Source of the DNA: Plenodomus lindquistii
Taxonomy: Eukaryota > Ascomycota > Dothideomycetes > Pleosporales > Leptosphaeriaceae
Direction of reading: 5' to 3'
Assembly: GCA_025504975.1 (NCBI GenBank)
Contig: JANUWI010000008.1
Location: forward strand, 1,116,001-1,180,000
Length of the DNA: 64,000 nucleotides
Shown here: positions 22,536-34,163 of the stretch, one piece after another
Numbering within the stretch: position 1 is the stretch's first letter
Layout of the letters: each line of letters begins with the position of its first letter
Notes under the pieces: generated by a model
Database searches by the model: none
What the model saw: the letters and a program-made list of their open reading frames with translations, nothing else
Told to the model about the DNA's origin: nothing
Program-made: the position numbers and the translations under genes

Positions 22536-23649
22536 TATACCCGTGCTCTACCCACAGGCAATGTAAATGCTCCCACATTCTCAACTTTCTGTACGATTAC
22601 GACAACAAAGCATGGCGTTCTGGCGTACGGTATACATGGGCTGGTCACGATCATGGATGATTCAAGTCACGAAATGGGACAGGTGGGCGGCTGAACACAC
22701 TGCCAGCAGTGTTGTGATTATTGCGTACATAGAGATATACCTACGATGAAATGACAGGCAGCTATTCCTTGGTCCTTGACAGGCATTACTTTCCTTCCAA
22801 GTGATACGCAACGCTTGATAATCAGCAGCTGAGTAATGTCAGTATCTGTAGTAAGGCACTTCACTCCGCAGAATGCACGTGGCAGTAATCATTCTTTGAA
22901 ATCAACACTCAAGATGGATTCATTCACCGCCAAGTCTACTGCATACTCCCAATCACCCGTGTACACCATGCACAAACAATGTGAAAGCTGACAGTCGGTA
23001 CCGCTAACTAGAGTCTTGGCATATTGACGTCAATGCTATTTCTCACCACTCCGTGGGCGGTGAGGGCTTTCTGCACTCTGCAATCTTTTCACCACTACCG
23101 CTATTGGCCTCTTGGTCCAGTTAGCTCACGATGAGTGTCGATCACGCTCAAGAATTAGTCAAGATTGCCAGCCACAATGTGTCGATCCGAGTCAATTCCA
23201 CAAGTGATGTGCAGGCACGCGTCCCCAACAGGTAGCACAAACGAAGAAGGAGCATCTCAACGAGATTGGTAATCCAGTAGACAAATGGGTTCTGTGTCTA
23301 TGAAACGCGACGAGGATAGGTGTACAGTCTGATTACCACTTATCTTGAGAAAGTTTCACCCGTAGCTCCGCCATTGTCATTAGCTGGTGATCTCACCTCC
23401 CCATCACTAACGACGCGGCATGACGAAATGAACCTCATTATCTCCGACAACTCCATACCTTGGGCGTCTATCCCCGAGTGACCCCATTGTATTGTATTAT
23501 TCAGGCAGGGCAGAACTCTGAGCACACTGTCACGTTTTCTTCAGCGTTCTGCTTCTCCTTTAAAGCTTGCCTGGCGAGTCTGTGTTCAGTCTATCTTCGT
23601 GTCGCTTTGTGGGCTGTGACTTCTACAATATCGACACAAGGACACCAAC
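22536..23649. promoter_or_regulatory. 1.1-kb upstream region of the PDR transporter
   Basis: No supported gene. An octamer TCCGTGGG at 23050-23057, about 600 bp before the transporter ATG, fits the yeast pleiotropic drug response element consensus TCCGYGGR. A single match to a degenerate octamer can occur by chance in a region of this length, and yeast Pdr1 is not conserved as such in filamentous fungi. Confidence 0.35.
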
Positions 23650-26600
23650 ATGTGGGGCAACACTTCTCTTCCTGCGCAGGAGCGAGATCATCGAAGGAAT
23701 CCATGGCATGACGACGAGTACATCACCAACGGACAAGAAGAAGCCGAGACGCCCAGCGAGCAGAGTGACAACGAGAACAATAACAACCGTCCCACCAGTC
23801 TGCAGCGTGGGGGAACCTGGGGCGAGCGTGATGCCGGTAGACTCGACACCCGCTTAGCAGCAGAGGATCTCCATGTTCTGCGGGAGGAGTTGGCCTCATT
23901 GTCTAAGACACGATCGCAAGGCGCACATTCCACAAGATCTCGTGGCGGACTCACCAAAACAATCAGCCGCAGAAGCACTCGGCACAGCGCCGGCCGTCGA
24001 ACTTCGGTCTCGCGCATGGAAGAGGGTTCTGGTGATAGGGACAATGATGAGCCTGGCGATGACGGCGCCATTGATGACGAGAAAGACGATGGCTTTGAGC
24101 TGGGCGAATTCATGCGCGAAGGCCACTTTGAGAAGCGCAAGGATGGAAAGTCTGCAAAGAAGGTCGGGGTTGTGTACAAGAACCTCACTGTCAAGGGTGT
24201 AGGGTCGACAGCTACCTTTGTGAAGACCCTACCTTCTGCTGTCCTTGGAACCTTCGGTCCAGACTTGTACCGCATCATCACAAACTTCGTCCCAGCGTTG
24301 AGGATTGGAAGACACAAGCAAACACGAGTTTTGATCAACGATTTCTCCGGAGTGGTCAAGGACGGCGAGATGATGTTGGTGCTAGGCAGGCCAGGCTCTG
24401 GGTGCTCAACCTTTCTGAAAGCCATTGCCAACAACCGAGATAGCTATGCTGCCGTCGAGGGAGATGTCTCATACGGTGGCATAGCGGCCGACAAGCAGAA
24501 GAAGCAGTTCAGGGGTGAAGTCAACTACAACCCGGAAGACGACTCACACATGGCCGACCTCAACGTTTGGCAGACGCTCAAGTTCGCCCTCACCAACAAG
24601 ACAAGGAAGAACGAGAAGCACGACATCCCCGTCATCCTCGACGCGCTGTTGAAGATGTTTGGTATCTCCCACACTAAGTACACGAAGGTCGGCAACGAAT
24701 ACGTGAGGGGCGTCAGTGGTGGAGAGCGTAAGCGCGTTTCTATTGCTGAGACCTTGGCCACGAAGAGTACAGTCGTTTGCTGGGACAATAGTACGCGTGG
24801 TTTGGACGCTTCCACAGCCCTTGACTACGCGCGGTCGCTGCGTATCATGACCGACATGAGCAACCGAACGACCCTTGTCACGCTGTACCAAGCTGGCGAA
24901 CAGATCTACGAAACGATGGACAAGGTCCTGGTTATTGATCAAGGGCGCTGCATCTACCAGGGCCCTGCGTCAGAAGCCAAGCAATATTTCATTGATCAGG
25001 GCTTCAAGTGTCCCGAACGTCAAACTACAGCCGACTTTCTCACGGCCGTCACCGATCCCACTGAGCGCCAATTCCGCGACGGCTTCGAGGACAGCGCGCC
25101 TAAAACATCAGAGGATCTTGAACGTGCCTTCCGGCAGTCGCAAGCGTACCAGCGCAATCTGAACGAGATTGCGCAATACGAAGAAGAGCTGAAGCGTAAC
25201 GACTACAACGATGCCAAGGAGTTTGAGGGTGCCGTACGTGAGAGCAAGAGCAAAACTGTACGGAAGAAGTCGCCATACACTGTGTCCTTCATTCGTCAAG
25301 TCATGGCGTGCACACAACGTGAATTCTGGTTGACATGGGGCGACAAGACAACCCTCTACACCAAGTTTTTCATCATCATCTCCAACGGCCTCATCGTCGG
25401 CAGCTTGTTCTACGGACAGGCATTGGATACTTCTGGGGCGTTTACGCGCGGCGGCTCTGGCTTCTTTTCTATCTTGTTCCTAGGCTGGCTACAGCTTGCC
25501 GAGCTTATGAAGGCCGTATCAGGCCGTGACGTTGTCAAAAGGCATGAAGAGTATGCGTTTTATCGTCCCAGTGCTGTTGTTATCGCCAGGGTGGTCCAAG
25601 ACGTCCCGCTTATCCTCGCCCAAGTCATCCCATTCTCCATACTCATGTACTTCATGACTGGTTTGGACGTTGATGTCAGCAAGTTCTTCATCTACTTTCT
25701 CTTCATCTATGTCACGACATTCTGCATCACGGCGATGTATCGCATGTTTGCTGCTCTCTCGCCATCTATTGATGACGCCGTTCGATTCGCCGGTCTTGCA
25801 CTCAACATCCTCGTCATCTGTATGTATCCCCATTCTTTTTAACGCAGTTACCAGCACTAACACAACAACGACACGGGATATGCGTTATCTAAGACACAGC
25901 TTCTGAGCGAGTATATCTGGTTTGGCTGGCTCTACTGGGTGAATCCGGTTGCCTACTCCTTCGAATCCGTACTGTCAAGCGAGTTCTCGGATAGAATTAT
26001 GCAATGTGCCCCAGAGCAGTTGGTTCCACAAGGACCCGGCTACGACCGCGCATACCAAGGGTGCAGTCTCACGGGTGCGCAACCTAACGCTGACTCAGTG
26101 GGTGGAGCCGAGTATCTCCTGACGACCTACAACTATTCACGATCAAACCTTTGGCGGAACTTTGGGGTCGTGATAGCCTTCACAGTGCTCTACCTCATCG
26201 TCACTGTAATTGCAACAGAGACATTCTCTTTCGCAGCTTCTGGTGGCGGAGCTTTGGTTTTCAAGAAGAACAAGCGCGCAAAGCAGGCTGTTAAAGAAGA
26301 TACTACAGATGAGGAAAAAGTCGTCGCAGGACAAGCTAGTGGCTCGTCCTCGCAGACTGTTGCCAATGAAGAGGAGGCTCTGGACTCGATATCCAGCAGT
26401 GAAAGCATCTTTACTTGGAAGGATGTTGAATACACGGTCCCATATCAGGGCGGTGAGCGCAAGCTTCTCAACAAAGTCAACGGCTACGCGAAGCCAGGTG
26501 TTATGATTGCTCTCGTCGGCGCTTCTGGAGCCGGAAAGTCAACGCTGCTCAACACGCTGTCGCAGCGTCAGTCCACTGGTGTCGTCACTGGTGAGTTTCT

Positions 26601-28392
26601 CGTTGACGGAAAGGGTCTGGGCAAGTCCTTCCAGCGCGGTACTGGGTTCTGCGAACAAATGGATCTCCACGATGGCACTGCTACGATTCGCGAAGCCCTG
26701 GAGTTCTCGGCTATTCTACGACAAGACAGGAAGACGCCAAGGCAAGAAAAGATCGACTATGTCAACAAGATCATCGACCTCCTCGAACTGCAGGACATCC
26801 AGGACGCATTGGTATCGAGCCTGGGTGTTGAAATGAAGAAGCGTCTGACCATCGGAGTGGAGCTTTGTGCAAAGCCATCGCTACTTCTCTTCCTCGATGA
26901 GCCGACGAGTGGTCTCGACAGCAACTCTGCCTACTCCATCGTACAGTTTTTGAAGAAGCTAGCATCCGCAGGCCAAGCCATTGTCTGTACTATCCACCAG
27001 CCGTCCTCGGTACTGATCCAACAGTTCGATATGATCCTCGCGTTGAATCCCGGAGGCAACACATTCTACTTTGGACCTGTCGGGGAGAATGGCAAGGACG
27101 TGATCAAATACTTTGGCGACCGTGGTGTCACATGCCCACCCAGCAAGAACGTCGCCGAGTTTGTGCTCGAAACCGCGGCCAAACCCGTGAAGCGCAAGGA
27201 CGGAAGCAAGATCAATTGGAACGAGGAATGGCAAAAGTCGACCAACAACCAAGAGATGCTCAAGGAGATTGACCGCATCAAAGCGGACCGCAGTCAAAAA
27301 GTCGCAGACGACCACAAGGACGGGGAACAGGAAGAAGAATCCGAGTTTGCCGCCTCGGTCTGGGAACAAACCACCATGCTGACCAAACGCACCTTTACCC
27401 AATACTGGCGCGACCCCTCATACCTATACGGAAAACTATTCGTCGCAGTCGTCATTGGCATTTTCAACGGCTTCACCTTTTACCAACTCGGCAACTCGAC
27501 CGCCGACCTGCAGAACCGCATGTTCACTTCCTTCCTCATCATCCTGATCCCGCCCACCATTGTCAACGCCGTGGTTCCCAAATTCTACAGTAACATGTCG
27601 CTCTGGCGTGCTCGCGAGCTGCCCTCTCGAATCTACGGCTGGATCGCCTTTACGACCGCCCAAGTTGTTGCCGAAATCCCCATTGCAATTGTAAGCGCAC
27701 TGCTCTACTGGCTGCTCTGGTACTACCCCGCTGGTCTCCCGACCGACAGCTCAACCGCTGGCTACGTCTTCCTCATGACGCTCCTCTTCTTCCTCTTCAT
27801 TTCCTCCTGGGGCCAATGGATCTGTGCTTTTGCCCCCAGCTTCACAGTAATCAGCAACATCCTGCCCTTTTTCTTCGTCATGTTTGGCCTCTTCAATGGC
27901 GTCGTGAGACCCTATGCCATGATGCCCGTTTTCTGGCGCTACTGGATTTACTACCTCATGCCGAGTACGTACTGGATTGGCGGCGTCTTGGCCGCAACGC
28001 TCAGGGGGATCCCGGTACAATGTGAGGCCGCGGAAACAGCAGTATTTGACGCGCCGCCGGGCCAGAATTGCGCAAGCTATGCTGCAGAGTTTCTAGCCCA
28101 GGCACCGGGTTACCTACTCAATGGTGAGGCGACGCAAGGGTGTCAGTATTGTCCCTATACCACGGGCGATGACTACCTGGCTACGATTAACATCCAGGCC
28201 CAGGACAAGTGGAGGAATTTTGGTATTTTCCTGGCGTTTTGTTGTAGTAACTGGGCGTTGGTGTATTTCTTCGTGTGGAGTGTGAGGATTAAAGGGTGGA
28301 GTTTTGGGTTTGGTGCCGTGGCGAGGGGAGTGGGCAAGGTCAAGGGGATGCTGGCTGGAGGGAAAGGGGAGGAGAAGAAGGAGCAAAAGTGA
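23650..28392 (+). CDS. PDR-type (ABCG) multidrug ABC transporter
   Basis: This is a full-size plasma-membrane drug efflux pump in the reverse order NBD-TMD-NBD-TMD. Conserved exons 23650-25819 and 25871-28392 sum to 1,563 codons in frame. NBD1 has the fungal degenerate Walker A GRPGSGCST (near 245), signature VSGGERKRVS (near 354) and WDNSTRGLDAS. NBD2 has canonical Walker A GASGAGKST (near 939), the altered signature VEMKKRLTIG and Walker B LLLFLDEPTSGLD (near 1061). This asymmetry is normal for PDR pumps. Two six-helix membrane domains follow. The intron removes 25820-25870 with donor GTATGT and branch CACTAAC, but ends in CG instead of AG at the only position that restores the conserved YTGYA segment. 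Fungal relatives export azoles, plant toxins and other hydrophobic compounds; the substrate here is unknown. Confidence 0.93.
25820..25870 (+). other. Intron of the PDR transporter with non-AG 3' end
   Basis: The 51-bp intron has a consensus donor GTATGT and a branch-like CTAAC at 25857-25861, and ends ACAACG. Canonical AG acceptors upstream leave an in-frame TAA. AGs downstream (25892-25893, 25898-25899) shift the frame from this donor. Confidence 0.6.
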
Positions 28393-29172
28393 GGTTGTGA
28401 GAAATGAAGTTAAGAAGGGATTCCGGGGAGGAGAGGTGGAAGTTGGAATCTTTGGAATCTCTTGCATGATTTATGAAACACTTGATATCTATGGCCATGA
28501 CGAATGAATATTAGTTCGTCCAATGGACTTCAAAAGAGTCCGATCAAGTAAATAACAATAAAGACTACAAAATATACATTGACGACTACTACTACTACTA
28601 CTACTAACTACTCATCATGCCCAAGTGCAAGTCCAGGTCCAAGTCTATATCCATAATCCTCTGCTATGATTTGTCCATTGCGCTTTGCCAAAAAAAAACA
28701 CAAAACTTCAACTCCCCCTCCCCCTCCTCCCCCCTCCCCAAAAAAGGAAAAGAAAAAAAAGATGCATAAACGACATGAAAAGGATGTAATCGCAATCCAC
28801 GAGGTCGTGCGCTAAACAGGCACGTGTTACGCTCAAGTGAAATGATTTGGACAGACGATCAAAAACAAGAAAAGATGACAAAGGAAAAAAAATGAAAAAA
28901 AAATAACGACGCTCGGCTTGAAGAATGCTTTGATGAGATGAGAAACGGTGGGGAATCCAGTGTGTGGTATGTGGTATGTGGTATCGGTATCGTCCTGGTC
29001 GTAAGGATGGAGTAGTAATAAGTGTCCAGGTATGTGATGTGTCGTGTGTGGGGATATCAAAAAAAACACCTCCCCCCCCCCTCAAAAGGTCCCATCAAAA
29101 CTCAACAATTGGATGAGAAAACATCCCACTCCTCCTCTTTCACCTCCACACCTCTGCACCCCCGTCTCTGCC
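28393..29172. other. Low-complexity convergent intergenic region
   Basis: 780 bp between the convergent ends of the transporter and the C2 gene. It contains an ACT microsatellite (28584-28607), A-rich and C-rich runs, and short GTGTGGTATGTG repeats near 28960. No gene is supported. Confidence 0.6.
28584..28607. repeat. ACT microsatellite
   Basis: About eight tandem ACT units in the 3' flank of the ABC transporter gene. Confidence 0.85.
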
Positions 29173-31080
29173 CTATCCCCCCGGTCTATGCGCCCCCTCC
29201 CCACTATCCTCCCTCTTCCTCGCCACCTCCCCATCATCATCAACCCGCTTATCATGTCCCCTCCCCCTCCACCCCTCGGCATTATGACTCGGCGTGAAAT
29301 CCTTGACATGCGCCGTAGCAGCATGAACCCTCGCGCCCGCCTCCCTCTGCACCTGATGTCTTAGATGACGCGTACCCATTTGACCCTCACTCTCCAAGCG
29401 ATCCAGTTCCTCCTCGTCCGAAGACGATACGCTGCTCGAGCGCGAGATTTGGGTATAGACTACGTTTTCGCCCTCGCGCTTCTTGCGCTCGCGCTGTTGT
29501 TCCTTCATTTGCGACATTTTTTCCGCGTCGGATTGGCAGTCTAGGGTTACTATGTGGAGGCCCGGGAAGTTGGCGGACATGAAGGTTTTGAGTTGGGGCA
29601 GGAGTTTGGCGTTGGGGCGGTAGGTGCCAGAGTCGTTGTCGATGACTAGCTCGTAGTAAGAGGGGTCGCGGGTCTTGGGGTCGTCCGAGGTGGTGCTGTT
29701 TCTGCTATTTCTGCTGTTTCTTTTGTTTCGGTTGCTGTTGGTGGAGGAGGAGTTGGGCGTGCCAAGGTCGGCAGGGGGGTGTGATTGGTTGTCTCCGCCT
29801 TCTTCGGGGGTAGCACGGTGTGGGTGTTTGAGGCGCCTGATGAAGAATTCGCCGCTAAAGGCTACGTAGGCTGCTACGTCGCTGTGCATGGTGTGCTTGG
29901 ACAACATGTCAATGCCAAATTCCTTGCCTGTTTCTGTGAAGCGGAATAGGGCGTCGAGAGTGAGGACGTAGGTGAAGATGCGGCCGCCTTGGTCAAAATG
30001 GACGAGTTCAAGGAACTTTTGCGTAAATTTGGTAGAGGGCTCGGGTTCGACTTGGAATTGGGTGGCGTGGTCAAAGTTGTAGACGCGCGCGTGCTGGTGG
30101 TGGAGTGCCTTGGACAGGATGAAGCCGCGCACGCCCTTGGCTGTAAACATGCTTTTGACAAAGGGCTTGAACTCAACATAGCGGTGGTACATTGCCTCTG
30201 GGACAGGACCGCGCAGTTGCATCTGGTTGGACTGGAAGTTGTACTTTTGCGGCTTCCGCTTGCCGTTGGGCCGCGATGAGGACTCGTCGGTATCGGGCTC
30301 TTTCTGGCCCAGCAGACGGCCAAGCAGAGGGGAGTAGTGGCGTATCCAGAACTGGGGACCGACGGTATACACGCGCCCGCCGTTGTCGTCTGGGGTCCTG
30401 CCCAGCACCTCGGCACTGACGTTGAGGGTGCCGTTCATGTGCTCGGCCTTGCCAAAGCAGACGGCGACGGCGCGCAGCAGCCAGGCGCGCTTGCTCACCA
30501 TGCGCTTTCTTATAGGGTATGAGTGGTCGTTTATGCCGGGCCAGCCCTCGCCGATGGCGGGCACGTCGACGTGGACGTTGCCCAGACGGTCGTCGTGGTC
30601 GGCGGGGTCCTCGTCGTAGATGCGGCATTTGAGGCGGAAGCCCGACGCGGGCACGTTGGCGACGATCCACTCGCAGTTCCACACGGGGTTGGTGTTCTGG
30701 CGTATGGTGGGCGTGCGGATCGTCAGCGGCGGGTCTTCCTTGTGGCGGGTGGGCAGCGCCGTGGTGAGCTGGGCCATGATGAAGGGGTCGGCCGACAGCG
30801 TGTTGATGTCGGCGAGCGGCAGGTTGTTGGCGCGGTGGAAGGTGAACTTGACGGTCCAGCCAGGCGGTGCGCGCGGTACGGGCGTGTCGTCGAAGCCGCC
30901 CTCGGGGCCCTTTTTCTTGCTGCTGCCGCCCGTGTCGGTCTTGCGTGGCATGGGGGGCACCCCGCCCGTGCCGTCAAAGTCGCCGTTGCGCTGCGACTCG
31001 TCGGGCGCATGTCCATTGTGCGCCGGCGGCCCATTCGGTGTCGGTGCCTCGAGCGGCCTCGAGTCCTTCTCCTCGGCCAT
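29173..31080 (-). CDS. Fungal C2-domain-containing protein
   Basis: Single exon of 635 residues. A C2-like lipid/Ca2+-binding sandwich lies at about 70-220: TVKFTFHRANNLPLADINT, SADPFIMAQL, NTNPVWNCEW, LKCRIYDED and DHDDRLGNVHVDV. The repeated acidic residues of these loops fit Ca2+ ligands. The following 250 residues contain conserved-looking segments such as YHRYVEFKPFVKSMF and GRIFTYVLTLDALFRFTETG without a domain name I know. The last third is low-complexity, charged and Ser-rich. ATG 31080 (MAEEKDSR) is preferred; an in-frame ATG at 31119 adds 13 residues. A membrane-associated role is inferred from the C2 domain only. The coding strand is highly GC-rich, which opens long shadow ORFs on the plus strand. 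Confidence 0.8.
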   Translation of the reverse strand: MAEEKDSRPLEAPTPNGPPAHNGHAPDESQRNGDFDGTGGVPPMPRKTDTGGSSKKKGPEGGFDDTPVPRAPPGWTVKFTFHRANNLPLADINTLSADPFIMAQLTTALPTRHKEDPPLTIRTPTIRQNTNPVWNCEWIVANVPASGFRLKCRIYDEDPADHDDRLGNVHVDVPAIGEGWPGINDHSYPIRKRMVSKRAWLLRAVAVCFGKAEHMNGTLNVSAEVLGRTPDDNGGRVYTVGPQFWIRHYSPLLGRLLGQKEPDTDESSSRPNGKRKPQKYNFQSNQMQLRGPVPEAMYHRYVEFKPFVKSMFTAKGVRGFILSKALHHQHARVYNFDHATQFQVEPEPSTKFTQKFLELVHFDQGGRIFTYVLTLDALFRFTETGKEFGIDMLSKHTMHSDVAAYVAFSGEFFIRRLKHPHRATPEEGGDNQSHPPADLGTPNSSSTNSNRNKRNSRNSRNSTTSDDPKTRDPSYYELVIDNDSGTYRPNAKLLPQLKTFMSANFPGLHIVTLDCQSDAEKMSQMKEQQRERKKREGENVVYTQISRSSSVSSSDEEELDRLESEGQMGTRHLRHQVQREAGARVHAATAHVKDFTPSHNAEGWRGRGHDKRVDDDGEVARKREDSGEGAHRPGG

Positions 31081-32073
31081 GGTGGTGCGATGCGACGATG
31101 ATGCGGATGTACCCGGCACGAGGGTGGTTGATGCTGATGCGGATGCGGATGCGGATGCGGATGCTGATGCTGTTTACCCGGCGCAACAACTCGGACGGGC
31201 GCAGGCGCGCAATCTCTCACGTGCGGCAGAGAGGGGTGCAAGAGGGCGCAGCAGAGCCATCAACACGACGGCGGCTGCTGTTGCGGCTGGCAATAAGGCC
31301 GGCTACGCGCAAGTGGGTTGCGGCGGAGCGAACAGCGATCGACACTACAGAATCAAGCCTTTTGCCAATGCTTTGGCTAAATGCTTGTCACCACGCGGGG
31401 CCAGTCTCAGTGCTCCCGTTCTGCGGCCACACGTCCGATTCGTCCTCCCCATCTGGTGGCTTTTATCACCTTCATGCACCAGCAGATGCGCATACTTATG
31501 TCAGAGACATGTGCTTGCCCTACAGCAGTCCATTGAAAATCCTTTGATCGAGAAACATTGCAGAGCGCCCCGTATATGCGTCAGTGCCAGTGGCTGTGGC
31601 TACCGGCATGCACCATGCGCTACTGTTCAGTCCGGCCCGTTTCAGCATTACAACACTGTGGACAGCTGACATCTCAAAGCGGGCATTCACGTACTCTATC
31701 CACACATCCGTGTTAACATGGAGCCATGACGTCACTCGCGCACATTGTCTCCATTCACGTGCAAATGATTTGTCTTCAGAATTGCAGCCCAGGTATCGTC
31801 AACATACATTATCGAAAAAGTCTAGATCTTTTAGAGTGAAGAGTCATCATGGCCGTCTTGGCCTCAGCATGCTTGACATGCCGCCCACCTGCTCATCTAT
31901 GCATTACAAACTGTACAGTGTCATTGTACCACATCGAAACATGCTTCCCAAGAACGCCGCGCCTGATATGCTGAGCTCGTAAATTAGTGCAGCCAATAGC
32001 CACAAGTCCAAACAGGGGTATATGTGTTGAATAGAACGCGTTGCAGTGTTTTCCACATCCAGAGACGTCGTCC
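31081..32073. other. Intergenic: C2 gene promoter and MFS gene 3' flank
   Basis: About 990 bp. It includes a hexanucleotide repeat at 31130-31171 just upstream of the C2 gene. Open frames on the plus strand here continue the GC-rich shadow ORFs of the C2 gene and show no domain motifs. Confidence 0.5.
31130..31171. repeat. GATGCG hexanucleotide repeat
   Basis: About seven units of GATGCG/GATGCT in tandem, 50 bp upstream of the C2 gene start, in its promoter or 5' UTR. The length is a multiple of six, so no frame is interrupted. Confidence 0.8.
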
Positions 32074-34163
32074 CTATGCAGCAGCCACCTGGATGTTCTT
32101 GCCCTTCATCGACCTCCACTCCACAAACGCCGCTCCACAGATGGATGCAACAGCAGTTGCGACCGATGCATAGAACACTTGCGTTAGCGTGAGGTTGTAG
32201 GCGACGAGTACACCGGGGAGGAACTTCTGCTCGATAACAGACTTGAGCTCGGTGGCACCAGTCATGCGTACAATGCTTGCATCGAGATCAGGAACAACGG
32301 TAGCCAGGTTCTTGATGAGCTGGTTGGTGAAGACGTTCTGCGCGACCGAGATGAAGACTGCTCCACCAAGAGTCTGGAAGAACATCTGGCAGGCCACAGC
32401 AATCGGAATGTCTGGCGCTGGGAGGGCAGTCTGGACGGCAATGAGCGTCTGCTGCATGCCAAAACCAACACCCGCTCCAAACATGAACTGGTACCCGATC
32501 CACTTGGGAGAGCCGCTGTCAACTTCAAGTGTGGTGAGGAGTCCAGCACCGATACTCATGAGGACCGAGGAGATGAGCATGAAGGGCGTGTAGTATCCAA
32601 TGTAAGTGACCAGAAGACCAGCTGCCATGGAGATGACAACGAGACCGAGAATGGCGGGGAGGTTCATGATCCCAGACTTGGTTGCCGAGACGCCCTTGAT
32701 GGCCTGGAACCAGATGGGAAGGAAGTAGACCATGATGAAGAAGGATGCTCCAAGCATAGCACCAAACCAGGCCGATCCCCAAACATTGCGATTCAAAAAG
32801 ATGCGGGGAGGAACAGTGGCATCTTCTTGTTTCCACCATTGGATACCGATGAAGGCAATGATCAACACAGCAGCGAGGACCAAGAGGGCGACAATGCGTC
32901 CGCTCTTCCACGCATACGTGCTACCACCCCATTGCAGAGCAAGTAGCAAGCAGATGATGGCTGGTAGGAAGAGAGCTGTACCCTCAAGATCAAACTTTTT
33001 GAGCTGCTCTTTGAGCGTAGCCTCAGACTTTTTGCCACGGCGCTGAACATTGAAAAACGGGATGATAAAGGCGGCAGTAAGAGCTCCAAAAGGAAGGTTG
33101 ATGTAGAAACACCAGCGCCATGTCAGGTGATCTGTGAAGGCTCCGCCCATCAATGCTTGACAATGTTAGTACCGGATGCCCCGGATATAGTTTCGGAAGG
33201 GATCCACTTACGGCCCGCCACGGATGCGATACCATACATACCACCTACAAGGCCCTAATTCAACATCAGTTGTGTATCCTCAAGACAAATGCAGTGTATG
33301 GACTACCCACCATGTAAGAAGGACGTTGTCGTAGTGGTACTGTGACTGATATGATCAAGATAGCTCCACTGAAGATTCCCGCGGCTCCCACACCAGCAAT
33401 CGCACGACCAATAATGAGGGCGGTCGAGTTCGGTGCCACACCACAGATCAGCGAGCCGAGTTCAAAGATGAAGAGCGCGGTCAAATACACCCATTTGATG
33501 CTGTAGTATGTGTAAAACTTGCCGTAGATGAGTTGTGTAGCGCAGGTGGTGAGAAGGTACGACGATCCGTACCAGCCGACATCGTTGAGAGCCTTGAACT
33601 GATCTGTAATTCGAGGAATCGCTGTTGCAATGATAGTGTTGTCCTGAGAGGTGTTGTTAGCGCCATGGTAATGCATGTGGCTGATCGTTGCAAGCGTGGA
33701 GTCATCGGGCCTTTTCGGCTCGTTTACGAACCCAAGAGTATGGTTCTACTACGTCGTTGTATCCTTCTCGCGAGATGCTGGGATGTCGTTGAGACTATGG
33801 GTTGGGAGGCGGGCCACTCACTAATGCCATGCAAAAGACGGACAAACACAAAGCTACCGTAATGGCAGCCAGCTTCATCTTGGTTGGGTATTCAAAGTCG
33901 TCATCCTCCTCCCCAGCAGCTGGGCCTGTCGAGTTGCGCTTCGATGTCGAATCGCGCGCTGCAATCTGCTCCCCAACAACGGCGCCCTTCTCGGTCGTGC
34001 CCGTAATAGGCACCGTGGCCTCTGGCGGGACTCCTGTAGTTGGCGGCATAACCGTCTCTGCAACACCCTTCTTCTCGTGGACCGATGCCGTAGCGCTTTG
34101 TGTCGCCGTCTTCTCCGAGTCGGCCATGCTGGAAGGGCGAACGTGGTTGTTTGCTTGACTCAT
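32074..34163 (-). CDS. MFS drug:H+ antiporter, DHA2 type (14 TM), toxin-efflux-like
   Basis: This is a predicted plasma-membrane exporter. Exons on the minus strand are 34163-33822, 33643-33311, 33254-33212 and 33155-32074, summing exactly to 599 residues. Signatures are the motif-D-like FCMALDNTIIATAIPRITDQF region split by intron 1, GRAIAGVGAAGIFSGA (motif C-like), GPLMGGAFTDHLTWRWCF and YINLPFGALTA. The hydrophilic N-terminus of about 95 residues precedes fourteen expected helices. Intron 1 is 178 bp, long for this window; the others are about 56 bp. ATG 34163 (MSQANN) is preferred, with MADSEK at 34127 as an alternative. Relatives include pumps of secondary-metabolite clusters such as AflT and ToxA. 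It lies 1.9 kb from an NRPS-like gene on the same strand. Confidence 0.9.

Noticed and set aside
25820..25851. U12-type (minor) intron in the PDR gene
   Set aside because: GTATCCCC and TTTTTAAC look loosely like minor-intron signals, but the implied intron is only about 30 bp and these fungi are generally regarded as lacking the minor spliceosome.
30620..31669. 349-codon plus-strand ORF
   Set aside because: It is largely antisense to the C2-domain gene, where GC-rich codons leave all frames open, and runs through the hexanucleotide repeat. No protein features.
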